Positions 55,541 to 64,000 of a DNA stretch of 64,000 nt are shown piece after piece; within the stretch, counting starts at the first letter, position 1; each line of letters begins with the position of its first letter. The notes beneath the pieces are model-generated. The model saw nothing but the letters and a program-made list of their open reading frames with translations, had not been told where the DNA came from and searched no databases. Source of the stretch: Pseudaestuariivita atlantica (GTDB lineage: Bacteria > Pseudomonadota > Alphaproteobacteria > Rhodobacterales > Rhodobacteraceae); assembly GCF_001205715.1 (NCBI RefSeq), contig NZ_AQQZ01000004.1:62001-126000 (forward strand), written 5' to 3'. The translations under genes were made by a program, and so were the position numbers.

Positions 55541-57643
55541 TCAAAATCCCAACAGGTTTGCCTCATTGATCGCGATACGGGCAAACTCCGCGCGGTCCGC
55601 GACCGGCTGCCATCCCAGCAATTTCTTGGGCTTGGCATTGTCGAAGGGGGAGAAATGCGCGCGGCTTTGCCAGTCGCGGCGGCTGGCCTTCAGCGCATCC
55701 GCCCGACCCAGCGCATGCCGCTTCAGCACGTATTTCACCCGCTCCGCCGCGAAAAGCGCCGTCAGGTTGCCGGGCCGGACCGTGATTCGCGCGCCCAGCT
55801 GGCGGTGGATTTCGTCGAAATAGTCCCGCGCCGTCCACATCGGATCGCCGACAAGGTTGAACGACTCGCCCAGCGATGCCTCGTCCGATCCCATGCGGAT
55901 CAGCCCGTCGGCCACGTCGTCGTTCAGGACGAAGGGCAGGATGTTGCGCCCGTGACCCCAGATGCGCACCGCACCGGCGCCATGCCAGCGCCCGATGCCC
56001 CAGTGTTGCAGCGGGCCACCGCGCCCGACCACGATACCGGGCCGCGCGATGGTCAGCGGCAGGTCACCCGCCGCGAACATCCGCATCAGCCGCCGTTCGC
56101 ATTCCGCCTTCGACCGCGCGTACATGTTGCGGTCGGTCATGTCCTCGGCAAATCCCGTATCCTCGGTGATCGTGACCGCCGGGTCGGACATGTCATAGCT
56201 GGCGATGGTGCCGGTGAAGACGAACCTCTCGACCCCCGCCGCCTGCGCGGCACGCGCGATCGTGTCCGACACGCCAACGTCATTGGCCAGCGCCGCCTCC
56301 CACGTCCGTTCCAGCGACCGGGCGAGGTTGTAGACGACCTGCGTGCCTTGCATCGCCTCGGTCAGCGCGGCCTCGTCCCGCAGGGAGACGGCAACCGTTT
56401 CCACCTGGTCAGGCAGGTCGGCGAAGGGCCCGCGCGTTCCACGGCTGAGGACGCGCACATCGGTCCCGCTTGCGGCCAGTGCCCGCGTCAGCGCCTGCCC
56501 GATGAACCCCGTGCCGCCGATCACCACCGCCGAAGGCTTCGGCGCTCGGCTGGCCTTGGGCGGCACGAAAGGCGTCGCCAACTCCGCTGGCAATCGGTCC
56601 AGCGTCGCATCGAGCGCCGTCATCACCGACAAAGCCGTTGCGCCCGAGAACCGCGCATCGAGGGGACGGCCCTCGCGGATGGCGGCATAGAATTCTTCTG
56701 CCAACCCCCGGAAGCTGACGCCATAGGCCGATTTCCGGTTGAGCGACGCGGTCTGTCGTACCACGTTCACCCCGCCTTCGCGCAGATGCTGCCACGCCGC
56801 GCCCATTTCCCGCAGGAAGGGGTTCACGATCAGGTCGGCGGCGTTTTCACGGCCAAAGGTCAGGACGTCATTCGCGTAATCATACCGCGCCATGCCGCCC
56901 GATCCCGTCAGGGTCAGCGAGCGGTCGTCGTAGGTTTCGACCAGCGACAGGGTTAACGTCACATCCACCCCGCCCGCGCGCGCAAGGATGCGCCATGTCT
57001 GCGGGCGCCAGCTGTCGCCGGGAATGTCGACCGGGTTCGAGATGTCGAGATGCAGCACCTCGACCTCGCCGAACAGGTCAACGGCGAACCCGTAGAGGTG
57101 CGGGCCCAGCTCCAGCAGCAGATTGCGGGGCTCGCGCATCAGCCAGATGCCGTAAGGCCCGGCACGCAGGGGGCCCAGCGGGAAACACCAGCGGATATCG
57201 GCCTGCGCGACGCGCCCGATCTTCCCCCTGGCCAGCGCGGCCTTCAGCCGCCGGTATCCCGGCGTGCCCATGAAGTTGTGACCGGCGGCGAAAAGCTTCC
57301 CCGACGCGTCTGACGCCGCCACGATATCCGCCGTCTCTGCCGCCGACACGGCCACCGGCTTTTCCACCAGCACGTGCAGCCCGGCTTCAAGACATTCCAC
57401 CGCGATGTCGCGGTGCACCTGCGGCGGGGTCGTGATGTGCACGGCATCCACCCGACCGCTGGCCGCCATGTCCTCGACCGACCCGAACGCCTCCACCCCG
57501 TAGGTCGCGGCAAAGCCCTGTGCGGCCTCGGGCGACGCGTCACAGACGGCGACAAGATCGACGCCCGGCGTCGCCCTGATCGCGCCCGCGTGCCAGTCGG
57601 CGATGTAACCTGCGCCGATCACGGCGCTGCGGATGGGGGACAT
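55541..57643 (-). CDS. Gfo/Idh/MocA dehydrogenase fused to NAD-dependent epimerase
   Basis: The 700-aa protein joins two sugar-nucleotide enzymes. Residues 1-380 are a Gfo/Idh/MocA oxidoreductase (A-V-I-G-A-G-Y-I-A, E-K-P-V-A-V). Residues 390-700 are an extended SDR epimerase or dehydratase (G-G-T-G-F-I-G-Q-A-L, catalytic Y-A-R-S-K). The fusion suggests successive steps on one sugar. The ATG at 57643 gives a normal N-terminus. It follows a GT2 gene by 14 bases in the same direction and is likely in its operon. Confidence 0.88.
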   Translation of the reverse strand: MSPIRSAVIGAGYIADWHAGAIRATPGVDLVAVCDASPEAAQGFAATYGVEAFGSVEDMAASGRVDAVHITTPPQVHRDIAVECLEAGLHVLVEKPVAVSAAETADIVAASDASGKLFAAGHNFMGTPGYRRLKAALARGKIGRVAQADIRWCFPLGPLRAGPYGIWLMREPRNLLLELGPHLYGFAVDLFGEVEVLHLDISNPVDIPGDSWRPQTWRILARAGGVDVTLTLSLVETYDDRSLTLTGSGGMARYDYANDVLTFGRENAADLIVNPFLREMGAAWQHLREGGVNVVRQTASLNRKSAYGVSFRGLAEEFYAAIREGRPLDARFSGATALSVMTALDATLDRLPAELATPFVPPKASRAPKPSAVVIGGTGFIGQALTRALAASGTDVRVLSRGTRGPFADLPDQVETVAVSLRDEAALTEAMQGTQVVYNLARSLERTWEAALANDVGVSDTIARAAQAAGVERFVFTGTIASYDMSDPAVTITEDTGFAEDMTDRNMYARSKAECERRLMRMFAAGDLPLTIARPGIVVGRGGPLQHWGIGRWHGAGAVRIWGHGRNILPFVLNDDVADGLIRMGSDEASLGESFNLVGDPMWTARDYFDEIHRQLGARITVRPGNLTALFAAERVKYVLKRHALGRADALKASRRDWQSRAHFSPFDNAKPKKLLGWQPVADRAEFARIAINEANLLGF

Positions 57644-57657
57644 GGGACGCGCCTTTG

Positions 57658-58611
57658 CTACTTGTATTCGATGATCTCCATCGCCGCGCCCTGCCGCTTG
57701 CGCTGCAGATACGTGGCCATGCCGATCATGTTGGGGATCTTGGACAAGGTGATGAACAGCGCGTGATGCGCCGCCTGCCGCGTGGGCAGATCGCGCCGCA
57801 ACCCCTGGAAGGTGCGCGCGTAGTTGTAGGCGTAACCGGCGAGCGCCAGAAGGACGAGCCAGCCGGACCACGCCAGCCCGATCACCGCGATGACCGGCAG
57901 GACAAGGCCATAAACCCAGACGCGCTTGCGCTCGCGGCGGAAGAATTCAGGATGAATATCGCCCACCTGGGCAAAGCCGTGGCCGGACCGGACCGCGCGC
58001 CGCCACCACTGCCCGAAGCGGGTCATCGCGGCGTCGTGGCGCGTCATCTCGACCGGCAGGCGTTCCAGCCGCCAACCCGCCTTGCGCAGCCTTTGGCAGA
58101 ACTCGTCATCCTCTGCCGCGATCACGTCGGCCCGCCATCCGCCCGCCTCTTCATAGGCGGCCACGCGGACCATCATGTCGCCGCCGCAGGTTTCGATCTC
58201 GCCTGCGGGACGGCGCCATTCGTAATGGCAAAGCGCGTTGTAGACGCTGGCATCGGGGTGGATCTCGCTCCGCCAGCCGGTGACCATGCCAAGGCGGTCA
58301 TCGGCTCCCAACGCGGCAAGGCCCGCCTCCAGCCAGCCATCGTCGACGCCGCAATCGCCGTCGACGAATTGCACCACGTCCACGCCGTCCAGCGCCGCGT
58401 AGCCAGCCGCGCGAGCACGGGCCGCCGTGAAGGGCACCGAGGTATCCAGCGTCACCACCTGCGCGCCGCGCGCCTCTGCCGCGGCCATGCTGTCGTCGGT
58501 CGAGCCGCTGTCGACATAGATGACCTGCGCCGCCTGCCCCGCCACGCTGTCGAGGCACCGCACAAGCCGCGCGCCCTCGTTCCGACCGATGAGAACGATC
58601 CCGAGCCGCAT
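57658..58611 (-). CDS. Glycosyltransferase family 2
   Basis: This 317-aa GT-A enzyme has I-V-L-I-G-R-N-E-G-A-R-L, V-D-S-G-S-T-D-D-S, V-Q-F-V-D-G-D-C (the D-x-D site) and an A-E-D-D-E-F-C-Q-R acceptor motif. Two hydrophobic helices follow near 235-265, so it is probably attached to the inner membrane. The first ATG (58611) overlaps the stop of the GT4 gene by one base, a translational coupling junction. Confidence 0.9.
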   Translation of the reverse strand: MRLGIVLIGRNEGARLVRCLDSVAGQAAQVIYVDSGSTDDSMAAAEARGAQVVTLDTSVPFTAARARAAGYAALDGVDVVQFVDGDCGVDDGWLEAGLAALGADDRLGMVTGWRSEIHPDASVYNALCHYEWRRPAGEIETCGGDMMVRVAAYEEAGGWRADVIAAEDDEFCQRLRKAGWRLERLPVEMTRHDAAMTRFGQWWRRAVRSGHGFAQVGDIHPEFFRRERKRVWVYGLVLPVIAVIGLAWSGWLVLLALAGYAYNYARTFQGLRRDLPTRQAAHHALFITLSKIPNMIGMATYLQRKRQGAAMEIIEYK

Positions 58612-59840
58612 CACGCTGCCCCCGGTCGCAGGCCCGGCGTCCGGCCTTCGTGATGCGCAGTGACGAGGTGGCCGAGCCATGCCGCCTCTTGCGCGATGTC
58701 GAATTCGGCCAGCACTTTCTCGCGCCCCGCCGCGCCCATCCGCGCGCGCAGGTCGGCATCGTCCAGAAGGGAGGACATGGCGACGCCCAGCGCCACGTCG
58801 TCACCGGGCGGGACCAGAAGGCCCGACACGCCATCCTCGACCAGTTCCGGCACGCCCGCGATGCGGGTGGTGACGACCGGCACCTGCGCCGCCATCGCCT
58901 CCATCAGCACGACGGGGACACCTTCGGCGAAGGAGGGCAGGACAAGCATGTCGGCACCCGCCAGCAACTCGGCCACGCGGGACTGGCTTTGGTACCCGGC
59001 GAAGGTCACACCGGTCAGGCCCAGCTCGCTCACCAGCGCCTCGTGACTTGCGCGTTCGGGGCCGTCGCCCACCAGCGTCAGATCGAATTCGAGGCCCGAA
59101 GCGCGCAGCGCCGCGCAGGTGCGCAGCAGGACCGGCACGCCCTTCACGCCCGCAAGCCGCCCCACGAACAGGACACTTGCCCGCCCTGATGGGCGGTCGC
59201 GTGCGCCATAGCGGTCGGGTTCGACCCCGCAATGCACGATATGCAGCTTCGCCCAGTGTTCGGGCGCGGAAAACACCATGGCCTGACTGCGGCAGAAATG
59301 GCTGATGCAGGCCACGAACTGCGCCCGCGCGATCTTTTCATCCAGCCGCCAGTGATGCGGTTCAAAGAAGATGTCGGGCCCGTGCAGAGTGAAGCTGAAG
59401 GGGATGCCGCTGATCCGGCTCGCCAGCATCGCCACGGTGCAGGAAGCCTTGGCGATGTGGTTATGCAGATGCGTGATGCCATGCGCCTGCATCCGGTCGG
59501 CCAGCACCGCCGCCTCGGCGAGGTAGATGAGGTTATAAAGCCGCCCTTTCACGCCCCTGGGCGCGGTCCGCCACGCAAGGCCCAGCGCGCCCCAGAACGA
59601 CCCGCGCCCGAGGTTGCGCAGCAATGTGCCAAGCCCGCGCAAGGACGCGAACGCGGGCAGGACGTGGAACGTCTGCTTGGCCTCTTCCCGCTGCTCCGGC
59701 CCCACCAGATGGGCGGCGTCGGTGCGGCGGATGGAGCAGGTCTCCACCTCGAACCCCAGCTTGCGGAGTTGCGCGACCTCCCGCTGGATGAAGGTGTCGG
59801 TGGCGCGGGGGTATTCGCCGGTGAGATAGGCGATCTTCAT
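58611..59840 (-). CDS. Glycosyltransferase family 4
   Basis: This 409-aa GT-B enzyme begins K-I-A-Y-L-T-G-E-Y-P-R-A-T-D-T-F-I-Q-R-E. The donor site shows as F-V-G-R-L-A-G-V-K-G-V and P-S-F-A-E-G-V-P-V-V-L-M-E-A-M-A-A-Q-V-P with both conserved Glu. The pattern is close to colanic-acid-type GT4 enzymes. It overlaps the upstream epimerase by 4 bases and the downstream GT2 by one, placing it in a five-gene minus-strand operon. Confidence 0.9.
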   Translation of the reverse strand: MKIAYLTGEYPRATDTFIQREVAQLRKLGFEVETCSIRRTDAAHLVGPEQREEAKQTFHVLPAFASLRGLGTLLRNLGRGSFWGALGLAWRTAPRGVKGRLYNLIYLAEAAVLADRMQAHGITHLHNHIAKASCTVAMLASRISGIPFSFTLHGPDIFFEPHHWRLDEKIARAQFVACISHFCRSQAMVFSAPEHWAKLHIVHCGVEPDRYGARDRPSGRASVLFVGRLAGVKGVPVLLRTCAALRASGLEFDLTLVGDGPERASHEALVSELGLTGVTFAGYQSQSRVAELLAGADMLVLPSFAEGVPVVLMEAMAAQVPVVTTRIAGVPELVEDGVSGLLVPPGDDVALGVAMSSLLDDADLRARMGAAGREKVLAEFDIAQEAAWLGHLVTAHHEGRTPGLRPGAA

Positions 59841-60805
59841 GCGCCCTCCCTCCGCAGGCTTTCGGCAAAGGCCGCGTCGAAATCATGCGTGGGCGTCCAG
59901 CCCAGCAGTTTGTGCAGCCGCGTGTTGGAATAGCGCAAGGGCTGGTACCGCGCCCGCAAGGTCGGTGCCTGGAACAGGCTGGAGGCGGAACCGGATTGCC
60001 CCAGCACCGCCGCCGCTGGCCGCAGCCAGCGCCAGTTGAACGGCACCACGCGGCTGGGCCAGCCGGTCTGGCGCATCGTGGCAAGGAAGCGCGCCCGGTC
60101 AGGCAGGTCGTCGTCCAGCACATGCACCACGGAAACAAGTTCGGGCGGGGCAAGGCCCGCCGCCGCGACCAGCACCTGCGCGGTGTGGTCGATGAAGGCC
60201 AGCGGCACCTCGCCGCAACGCTCCATCCGTATGACGGTATCGCCAAAAGCGGGCCCGATATGCGCGTTCCACAAACGTCCGGGGCCGAACACCGCGCCGG
60301 GGCGCAGGATCCAGACCGGCAGGCCGACATCGCGCGCGGCGTCCCGCACCTGCCATTCCTGCGCCAGCTTGGCACGCGCATAGGCGTCGCGCCCGGCGGG
60401 CAGGGTTTCGATCGGGGTCGCCTCGGTCACCGTCGACCCATCAGACAGGCCGGTCGCCCCGATCACCGCGATGGAGGAGACGTGCACCAGTCGCTTGGGC
60501 ACGACCGACAGCGCCTGCATCAGCACCTGCGTCCCCCGGTCGGTATCGCGGGACTGGATCACCGGATCGCCGCTGAGCGAGGCCGCGCAATGGATCACCG
60601 CGTCGACGCGCGGGAGCACCTCGATCAGCTTTGCCTTGGCCTCGGGCGCGGTGAGATCGCAGGACAGGCTCGCCTGTGCCTCGGGCACCTGCCCGCTGCG
60701 CACGTGGCCGGTGACATGCCAGCCCCGCGCCTTGGCCTCGGCCACGACGGCGCGGCCCAGGAACCCCCCCGCGCCGGTGACAAGCAGGCGGCCTACGTCG
60801 CCCAT
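59837..60805 (-). CDS. NAD-dependent sugar epimerase/dehydratase
   Basis: The 322-aa extended SDR has the NAD loop V-T-G-A-G-G-F-L-G-R, an H-V-S-S-I-A-V active-site strand and the catalytic Y-A-R-A-K pair near residue 150. It interconverts or dehydrates a nucleotide sugar. The ATG at 60805 was preferred to one 5 bases upstream in another frame, and overlaps the preceding gene by 13 bases. Confidence 0.88.
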   Translation of the reverse strand: MGDVGRLLVTGAGGFLGRAVVAEAKARGWHVTGHVRSGQVPEAQASLSCDLTAPEAKAKLIEVLPRVDAVIHCAASLSGDPVIQSRDTDRGTQVLMQALSVVPKRLVHVSSIAVIGATGLSDGSTVTEATPIETLPAGRDAYARAKLAQEWQVRDAARDVGLPVWILRPGAVFGPGRLWNAHIGPAFGDTVIRMERCGEVPLAFIDHTAQVLVAAAGLAPPELVSVVHVLDDDLPDRARFLATMRQTGWPSRVVPFNWRWLRPAAAVLGQSGSASSLFQAPTLRARYQPLRYSNTRLHKLLGWTPTHDFDAAFAESLRREGA

Positions 60806-61917
60806 GGCATCGGCTCCATGTCGGGGGCGCGGGTGGTCATCTGTTGCGCGCCGGTATCGCGGCCCGCCGATTGCAGGGCCAGCGTGACCTCGTTCAGATG
60901 CAGCGCGAACCGGGCTCCCAGGCGCGGCGCACGGCCCACCTCGATCGCCTCTGCCATCTCGACCACGCCCAGCGCGAAATTCATCGAGGCCGCGCCCCAC
61001 CGCCCCACCTTGGGATGGGTCTGACCCCGCAGGCGGATGCGGCGGCCAAGGGGATGTTCCAGCAACCGGCGGCGGATGCGCATGCGGCGATGGAAGCGCA
61101 CGGGTGCTGCGTTGTCCCACGCCGCCTTCACCCGCAATACGCCCGCGTCGCCGATCACCGCGATCCCGTGGTCATGGGGGGCCACGATGGAACAGGTCAG
61201 CCGTGCGACCATGCCCGACGCGAAGAAAAGGGTGCCGATGGACACGTCCGGCGTCGCGGTATCGGGATCGGTCTTGCCCGGCAGCACGGCGGCCGAGGCG
61301 GCGACAACCGTTTCCACCGATCCGAACATCGCGATCAGCCATGTCAGGTAATACCCCGCATGTTCCAGCGTGCAGCCGGTTCGAAACTCGTCCTCGGCAG
61401 GCCACGGTGCGCCGCTGTCGCTGACCCAGTCGCGATAGGGCGCCTGCGGGATGAACCCGTCATCCAACTCGGCATAGACAAGGCGCGGCGTGCCCGCGAC
61501 GCCCGTCCGCACCGCGTGCGCCAGCGTCTGCGCAGTCTCTCCCAGAACCGAACAGGGGGCGGAGGCAAGCGTCAGCCCGCGCGCCTCGGCCAGATCGACC
61601 AGCGCGCGCGCCTCGTCCATCGCCACGGCCAGCGGCTTTTCGGAATAGACGTGGTGCCCGGCTTCAAGACAGGCGCGGCTGACCTCGAAATGCGCGGTGG
61701 GGTTGGTGAGGTTCAGAACGATGCCGCCCTCGGGCAGATCGGCCAGCAAAGCGTCTTGCGAGGCATAGGCCGGGACGCCGTGATGCGCGCAGAAAGCGGA
61801 CAGGCGGGCGTTGTCGATGTCGAACGCGCCCACGACGCGCACATGCGGGAAGGTCGCGAGCGACGCCATGTAGAGGTCGGCCACGAAACCGCATCCAATG
61901 ATCGACACCGCGCTCAT
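60793..61917 (-). CDS. Gfo/Idh/MocA-family oxidoreductase
   Basis: This 374-aa oxidoreductase has N-terminal Rossmann fold S-I-I-G-C-G-F-V-A-D and catalytic E-K-P-L-A-V near residue 95, followed by a G-x-x-x-D-x-G-x-H-type substrate region seen as G-C-T-L-E-H-A-G-Y-Y. It probably oxidises a nucleotide sugar at C3 or similar. It is the first gene of the minus-strand sugar operon running down to 55541. Confidence 0.88.
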   Translation of the reverse strand: MSAVSIIGCGFVADLYMASLATFPHVRVVGAFDIDNARLSAFCAHHGVPAYASQDALLADLPEGGIVLNLTNPTAHFEVSRACLEAGHHVYSEKPLAVAMDEARALVDLAEARGLTLASAPCSVLGETAQTLAHAVRTGVAGTPRLVYAELDDGFIPQAPYRDWVSDSGAPWPAEDEFRTGCTLEHAGYYLTWLIAMFGSVETVVAASAAVLPGKTDPDTATPDVSIGTLFFASGMVARLTCSIVAPHDHGIAVIGDAGVLRVKAAWDNAAPVRFHRRMRIRRRLLEHPLGRRIRLRGQTHPKVGRWGAASMNFALGVVEMAEAIEVGRAPRLGARFALHLNEVTLALQSAGRDTGAQQMTTRAPDMEPMPWAT

Positions 61918-62139
61918 CTGCCCAAATTCCTCGACACCTTGGTCCCGAATATCGCCTGCGCGGGACGATCTGGCAAAATCATAGAAAAGTGGCGAGATTT
62001 CGGCATCTCGCACCGGCGGCATCAAACCCTGTATCATGTCCGTGCGATAGGGGGAGATTTGCCATAAAAAGGCCCGCGCGGGGCCGTGCAAAGGTCTGCC
62101 GGATCGGGCAAGGCACGCGCAGACAAGGGAGCGACACCG

Positions 62140-62889
62140 TTGCAGTTCACCACCGGGCAGGGCCACGTCACGATCAACACGCCCAGCAAGGCCGCGCTGA
62201 TGGCGACGGTCGAGGCACGCCTGACGGCGGGGGAGGGGTTTGCGCTGGCCACGCTGAACCTCGACCACCTCGTGAAGCTGAACAGTGATCCGGCGTTCCA
62301 GGCGGCTTATGACGCTCAGGATATCGTGGTGGCCGATGGCAACCCGATTGTCTGGATGTCGAGGATGGCGGGCCAGCCGGTGGAATTGGTGCCGGGTGCC
62401 GATTTGGTCGTCCCACTCGCCCGGCAGGCCGCGCGCCTTGGCGTGCCCGTGGCCCTGCTTGGCACGACCGACGAGGCGCTGGCCGACGCGGCAGAGGCGC
62501 TGACCGCGCTTGCCCCCGGCCTGAAGGTGGCCGCACGCATCGCACCGCCGATGGGATTTGACCCCATGTCACCGGCGGCGGATGCGACCTATGACTCGCT
62601 TGCGAAATCGGGCGCGCGCCTGTGCTTCCTTGCCCTTGGCGCGCCCAAGCAGGAGATGCTGGCGGCCCGTGGCCGGTCGCTGACGCCGCAGGTGGGTTTC
62701 GTGTCGATCGGGGCAGGGCTCGACTTCCTTGCGGGGACGCAGACGCGGGCCCCGGCATGGGTGCGTCGGCTGGCGCTGGAATGGGTCTGGCGGATGGTGT
62801 CGTCACCCGCGCGGCTGGTGCCGCGTTACGCGCGCTGCATCGCGATCCTGCCGGGCCATATCGCCCGCGCCGTCACCCAACGCGCCTGA
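62140..62889 (+). CDS. WecG/TagA/CpsF-family glycosyltransferase
   Basis: This 249-aa GT26 enzyme has A-T-L-N-L-D-H-L-V-K-L near the start, the D-G-N-P-I-V-W acceptor loop and the family signature L-G-A-P-K-Q-E-M-L near residue 185. Such enzymes add the second sugar (for example ManNAcA or glucuronic acid) to undecaprenyl-PP-sugar. The start is taken as TTG 62140 because AGGGAG lies 8 bases upstream; a GTG at 62086 is possible. The C-terminus is basic and may bind membrane. Confidence 0.88.
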   Translation: MQFTTGQGHVTINTPSKAALMATVEARLTAGEGFALATLNLDHLVKLNSDPAFQAAYDAQDIVVADGNPIVWMSRMAGQPVELVPGADLVVPLARQAARLGVPVALLGTTDEALADAAEALTALAPGLKVAARIAPPMGFDPMSPAADATYDSLAKSGARLCFLALGAPKQEMLAARGRSLTPQVGFVSIGAGLDFLAGTQTRAPAWVRRLALEWVWRMVSSPARLVPRYARCIAILPGHIARAVTQRA

Positions 62890-62892
62890 GCG

Positions 62893-63660
62893 TCAGGCCA
62901 GCCGCCTTGGTTGCGCCCGGCGGCGCATCATCAACAGGTCCTTCACCCGCCCCTTCAGGCCACGCCCCGGCAACAGCTCGGTCGCCATCTCGAACGTCGT
63001 GCCGCTGAGGCTCCGGTCGTGCCACAGCGCGAGCGTCGCGCCCCATTCGGCGGCCTCTTCGGGCGCGACGCCGTCGGGGATACCCATCCCGGTCCGCAAC
63101 ATGCCGGGAAGCCAGTCGCCGATGACGATGTCGGGGAACCTGTCCCCCAGATCAGCCAGCATCGCACGGGTCAGGATCCGCGCAGCACCCTTCGACACCG
63201 AATACCCGGCGCTCAGCGGGATGGGTGCGATGTCGGCGAAGGTCGCCACGTTCAGGATCCGCCCGCGCCCTTCCGCCACCATGTCATCCAGCGCCGCGCG
63301 GCTCGCCGCGAACGTCCCGCCAAGGTTGACCGAGACGGTCTGCATGAAACTCTCCGCCGTCTCGTCCAGCACGTCCCGGCGCGGGTAGACAGCGGCGTTG
63401 TTCACCAGCACGCGCACCGGGCCCAGCGCGCGCAACGCCGCGAAGGCTTCATCGACCGACGCCGGATCACCCACGTCACAGATGAAGGGATGCAGCCCGT
63501 CACGCCCCTCGCAGGTCTCGGCCAAGGCGTCCTCGCGCCGGGCGAGGCAGGCGACCGTCGCGCCGCGCGCGGCCAGCGAATGGGCCAGCGCACGGCCTAA
63601 TCCGCCGCTTGCGCCGGTCACGACGCAGACGCCGTCCAGAAGCTCGGGATCAGGGGTCAT
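62893..63660 (-). CDS. Short-chain dehydrogenase/reductase
   Basis: This 255-aa classical SDR has the cofactor loop T-G-A-S-G-G-L-G, N-N-A-A strand and catalytic Y-S-V-S-K. The substrate is unknown, probably a sugar or small alcohol. It overlaps the end of the GMC oxidoreductase gene by 11 bases, so the two oxidoreductases are co-translated and may act in sequence. Confidence 0.9.
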   Translation of the reverse strand: MTPDPELLDGVCVVTGASGGLGRALAHSLAARGATVACLARREDALAETCEGRDGLHPFICDVGDPASVDEAFAALRALGPVRVLVNNAAVYPRRDVLDETAESFMQTVSVNLGGTFAASRAALDDMVAEGRGRILNVATFADIAPIPLSAGYSVSKGAARILTRAMLADLGDRFPDIVIGDWLPGMLRTGMGIPDGVAPEEAAEWGATLALWHDRSLSGTTFEMATELLPGRGLKGRVKDLLMMRRRAQPRRLA

Positions 63661-64000
63661 GGGCCATGTCCTTTGCAAGGTGATCGGCCACGCGCAGGGC
63701 GTTGGCCGCGATGGTCAGGCTCGGGTTCACGCCGGCCGAGGTCGGCATGAACGACGCATCGGCAACATACAGGTTCGCAACCTCGTGCGCGCGGCAATCC
63801 GGGCGCAGAACGGACGTCGCGGGATCGGTGCCGAACCGCAGCGTCCCGCAACCATGCCCGAAATTCAGCTCGGGCGTGCGGGTCAGGAACAGGGTGCGAT
63901 GCGCCCGGAACGCCCGCTTCATCGCCCGCCGGAACGCCCTGCGCCGCGACAGAAGCTCGGGCCGAAGGGAGTAGGTAAACCGCAGCGCATCCGGATCGTC
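63650..64000 (-). CDS. GMC oxidoreductase, C-terminal part (cut by window edge)
   Basis: The 116 visible codons carry the GMC C-terminal signature: H-G-C-G-T-L-R-F-G, then N-L-Y-V-A-D-A-S-F-M-P-T-S-A-G-V-N-P, followed by T-I-A-A-N-A-L-R. The His and Asn of this region are the catalytic pair in glucose/choline oxidase relatives. FAD-binding N-terminus lies outside the window. The stop overlaps the SDR start. Confidence 0.88.
   Translation of the reverse strand, partial: DDPDALRFTYSLRPELLSRRRAFRRAMKRAFRAHRTLFLTRTPELNFGHGCGTLRFGTDPATSVLRPDCRAHEVANLYVADASFMPTSAGVNPSLTIAANALRVADHLAKDMAHDP

Noticed and set aside
62071-62085. GC hairpin GGCCC/GGGCC beside a run of A as a terminator
   Set aside because: The stem is only 5 bp and its T-run would serve minus-strand transcription, but no minus-strand gene lies just upstream.

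Overview
This 64-kb, high-GC window reads as a chromosome segment of an alphaproteobacterium of the Rhodobacteraceae, most likely a marine roseobacter. The evidence is the block DUF3576 lipoprotein / leuS / lptE / holA, a short Rhodobacter-type porin, and a long gene array for trimethylamine (TMA), trimethylamine N-oxide (TMAO) and methylamine use. I see no tRNA, rRNA, CRISPR array, insertion sequence or prophage gene. Coding density is very high and no gene-free stretch exceeds 300 bases.

Layout. 1-18.4 kb is mostly housekeeping: the 5' end of exonuclease III, an ExoD-family membrane protein, an MFS exporter, an orphan OmpR-type response regulator, ribA with an overlapping L,D-transpeptidase, yggS with a TPR-sulfotransferase, a porin, leuS-lptE-holA, a GST, a metallo-beta-lactamase-fold hydrolase, and an ammonium transporter followed by a 54-aa membrane protein. 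A cytochrome P450 lies at 18.5-19.7 kb.

19.8-36.1 kb is one unbroken minus-strand array of 14 genes for methylated amines. Read in transcription order it is gmaS, mgsA, mgsB, mgsC, an unknown 137-aa protein, a nitrilase-superfamily amidase, an unknown 196-aa protein, a DUF1330 protein, tmm, tmoX with its ATPase and double permease, tdm, and an FAD oxidoreductase. It imports TMAO, oxidises TMA to TMAO, demethylates TMAO to dimethylamine, and converts methylamine to N-methylglutamate. Dimethylamine monooxygenase and N-methylglutamate dehydrogenase are not in the window. A divergent GntR/FCD regulator sits at the gmaS end, and its intergenic region carries nested inverted repeats. REP-like hairpins fill the spacers among gmaS and the mgs genes.

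37-64 kb is an exopolysaccharide or glycolipid locus: five glycosyltransferases (three GT4/GT2 types plus another GT2 and a WecG-type), a Wzx-like flippase, a Wzz-like chain-length protein, a CpsD-like ATPase, sugar dehydrogenases and epimerases, an SDR and the end of a GMC oxidoreductase. Embedded in it is a tightly overlapping three-gene operon: a 2158-aa type I polyketide synthase (KS-AT-KR-DH-ACP-TE), a GT2 glycosyltransferase, and a 1461-aa NRPS-like protein. The NRPS-like protein joins a formyltransferase domain to an adenylation domain that is split by a luciferase-like monooxygenase, then a carrier domain. The PKS promoter region and the wzz promoter region share two sequence motifs, which suggests co-regulation. 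This PKS/glycosyltransferase/NRPS operon inside a polysaccharide locus is the most unusual system in the window; its product cannot be read from the sequence.
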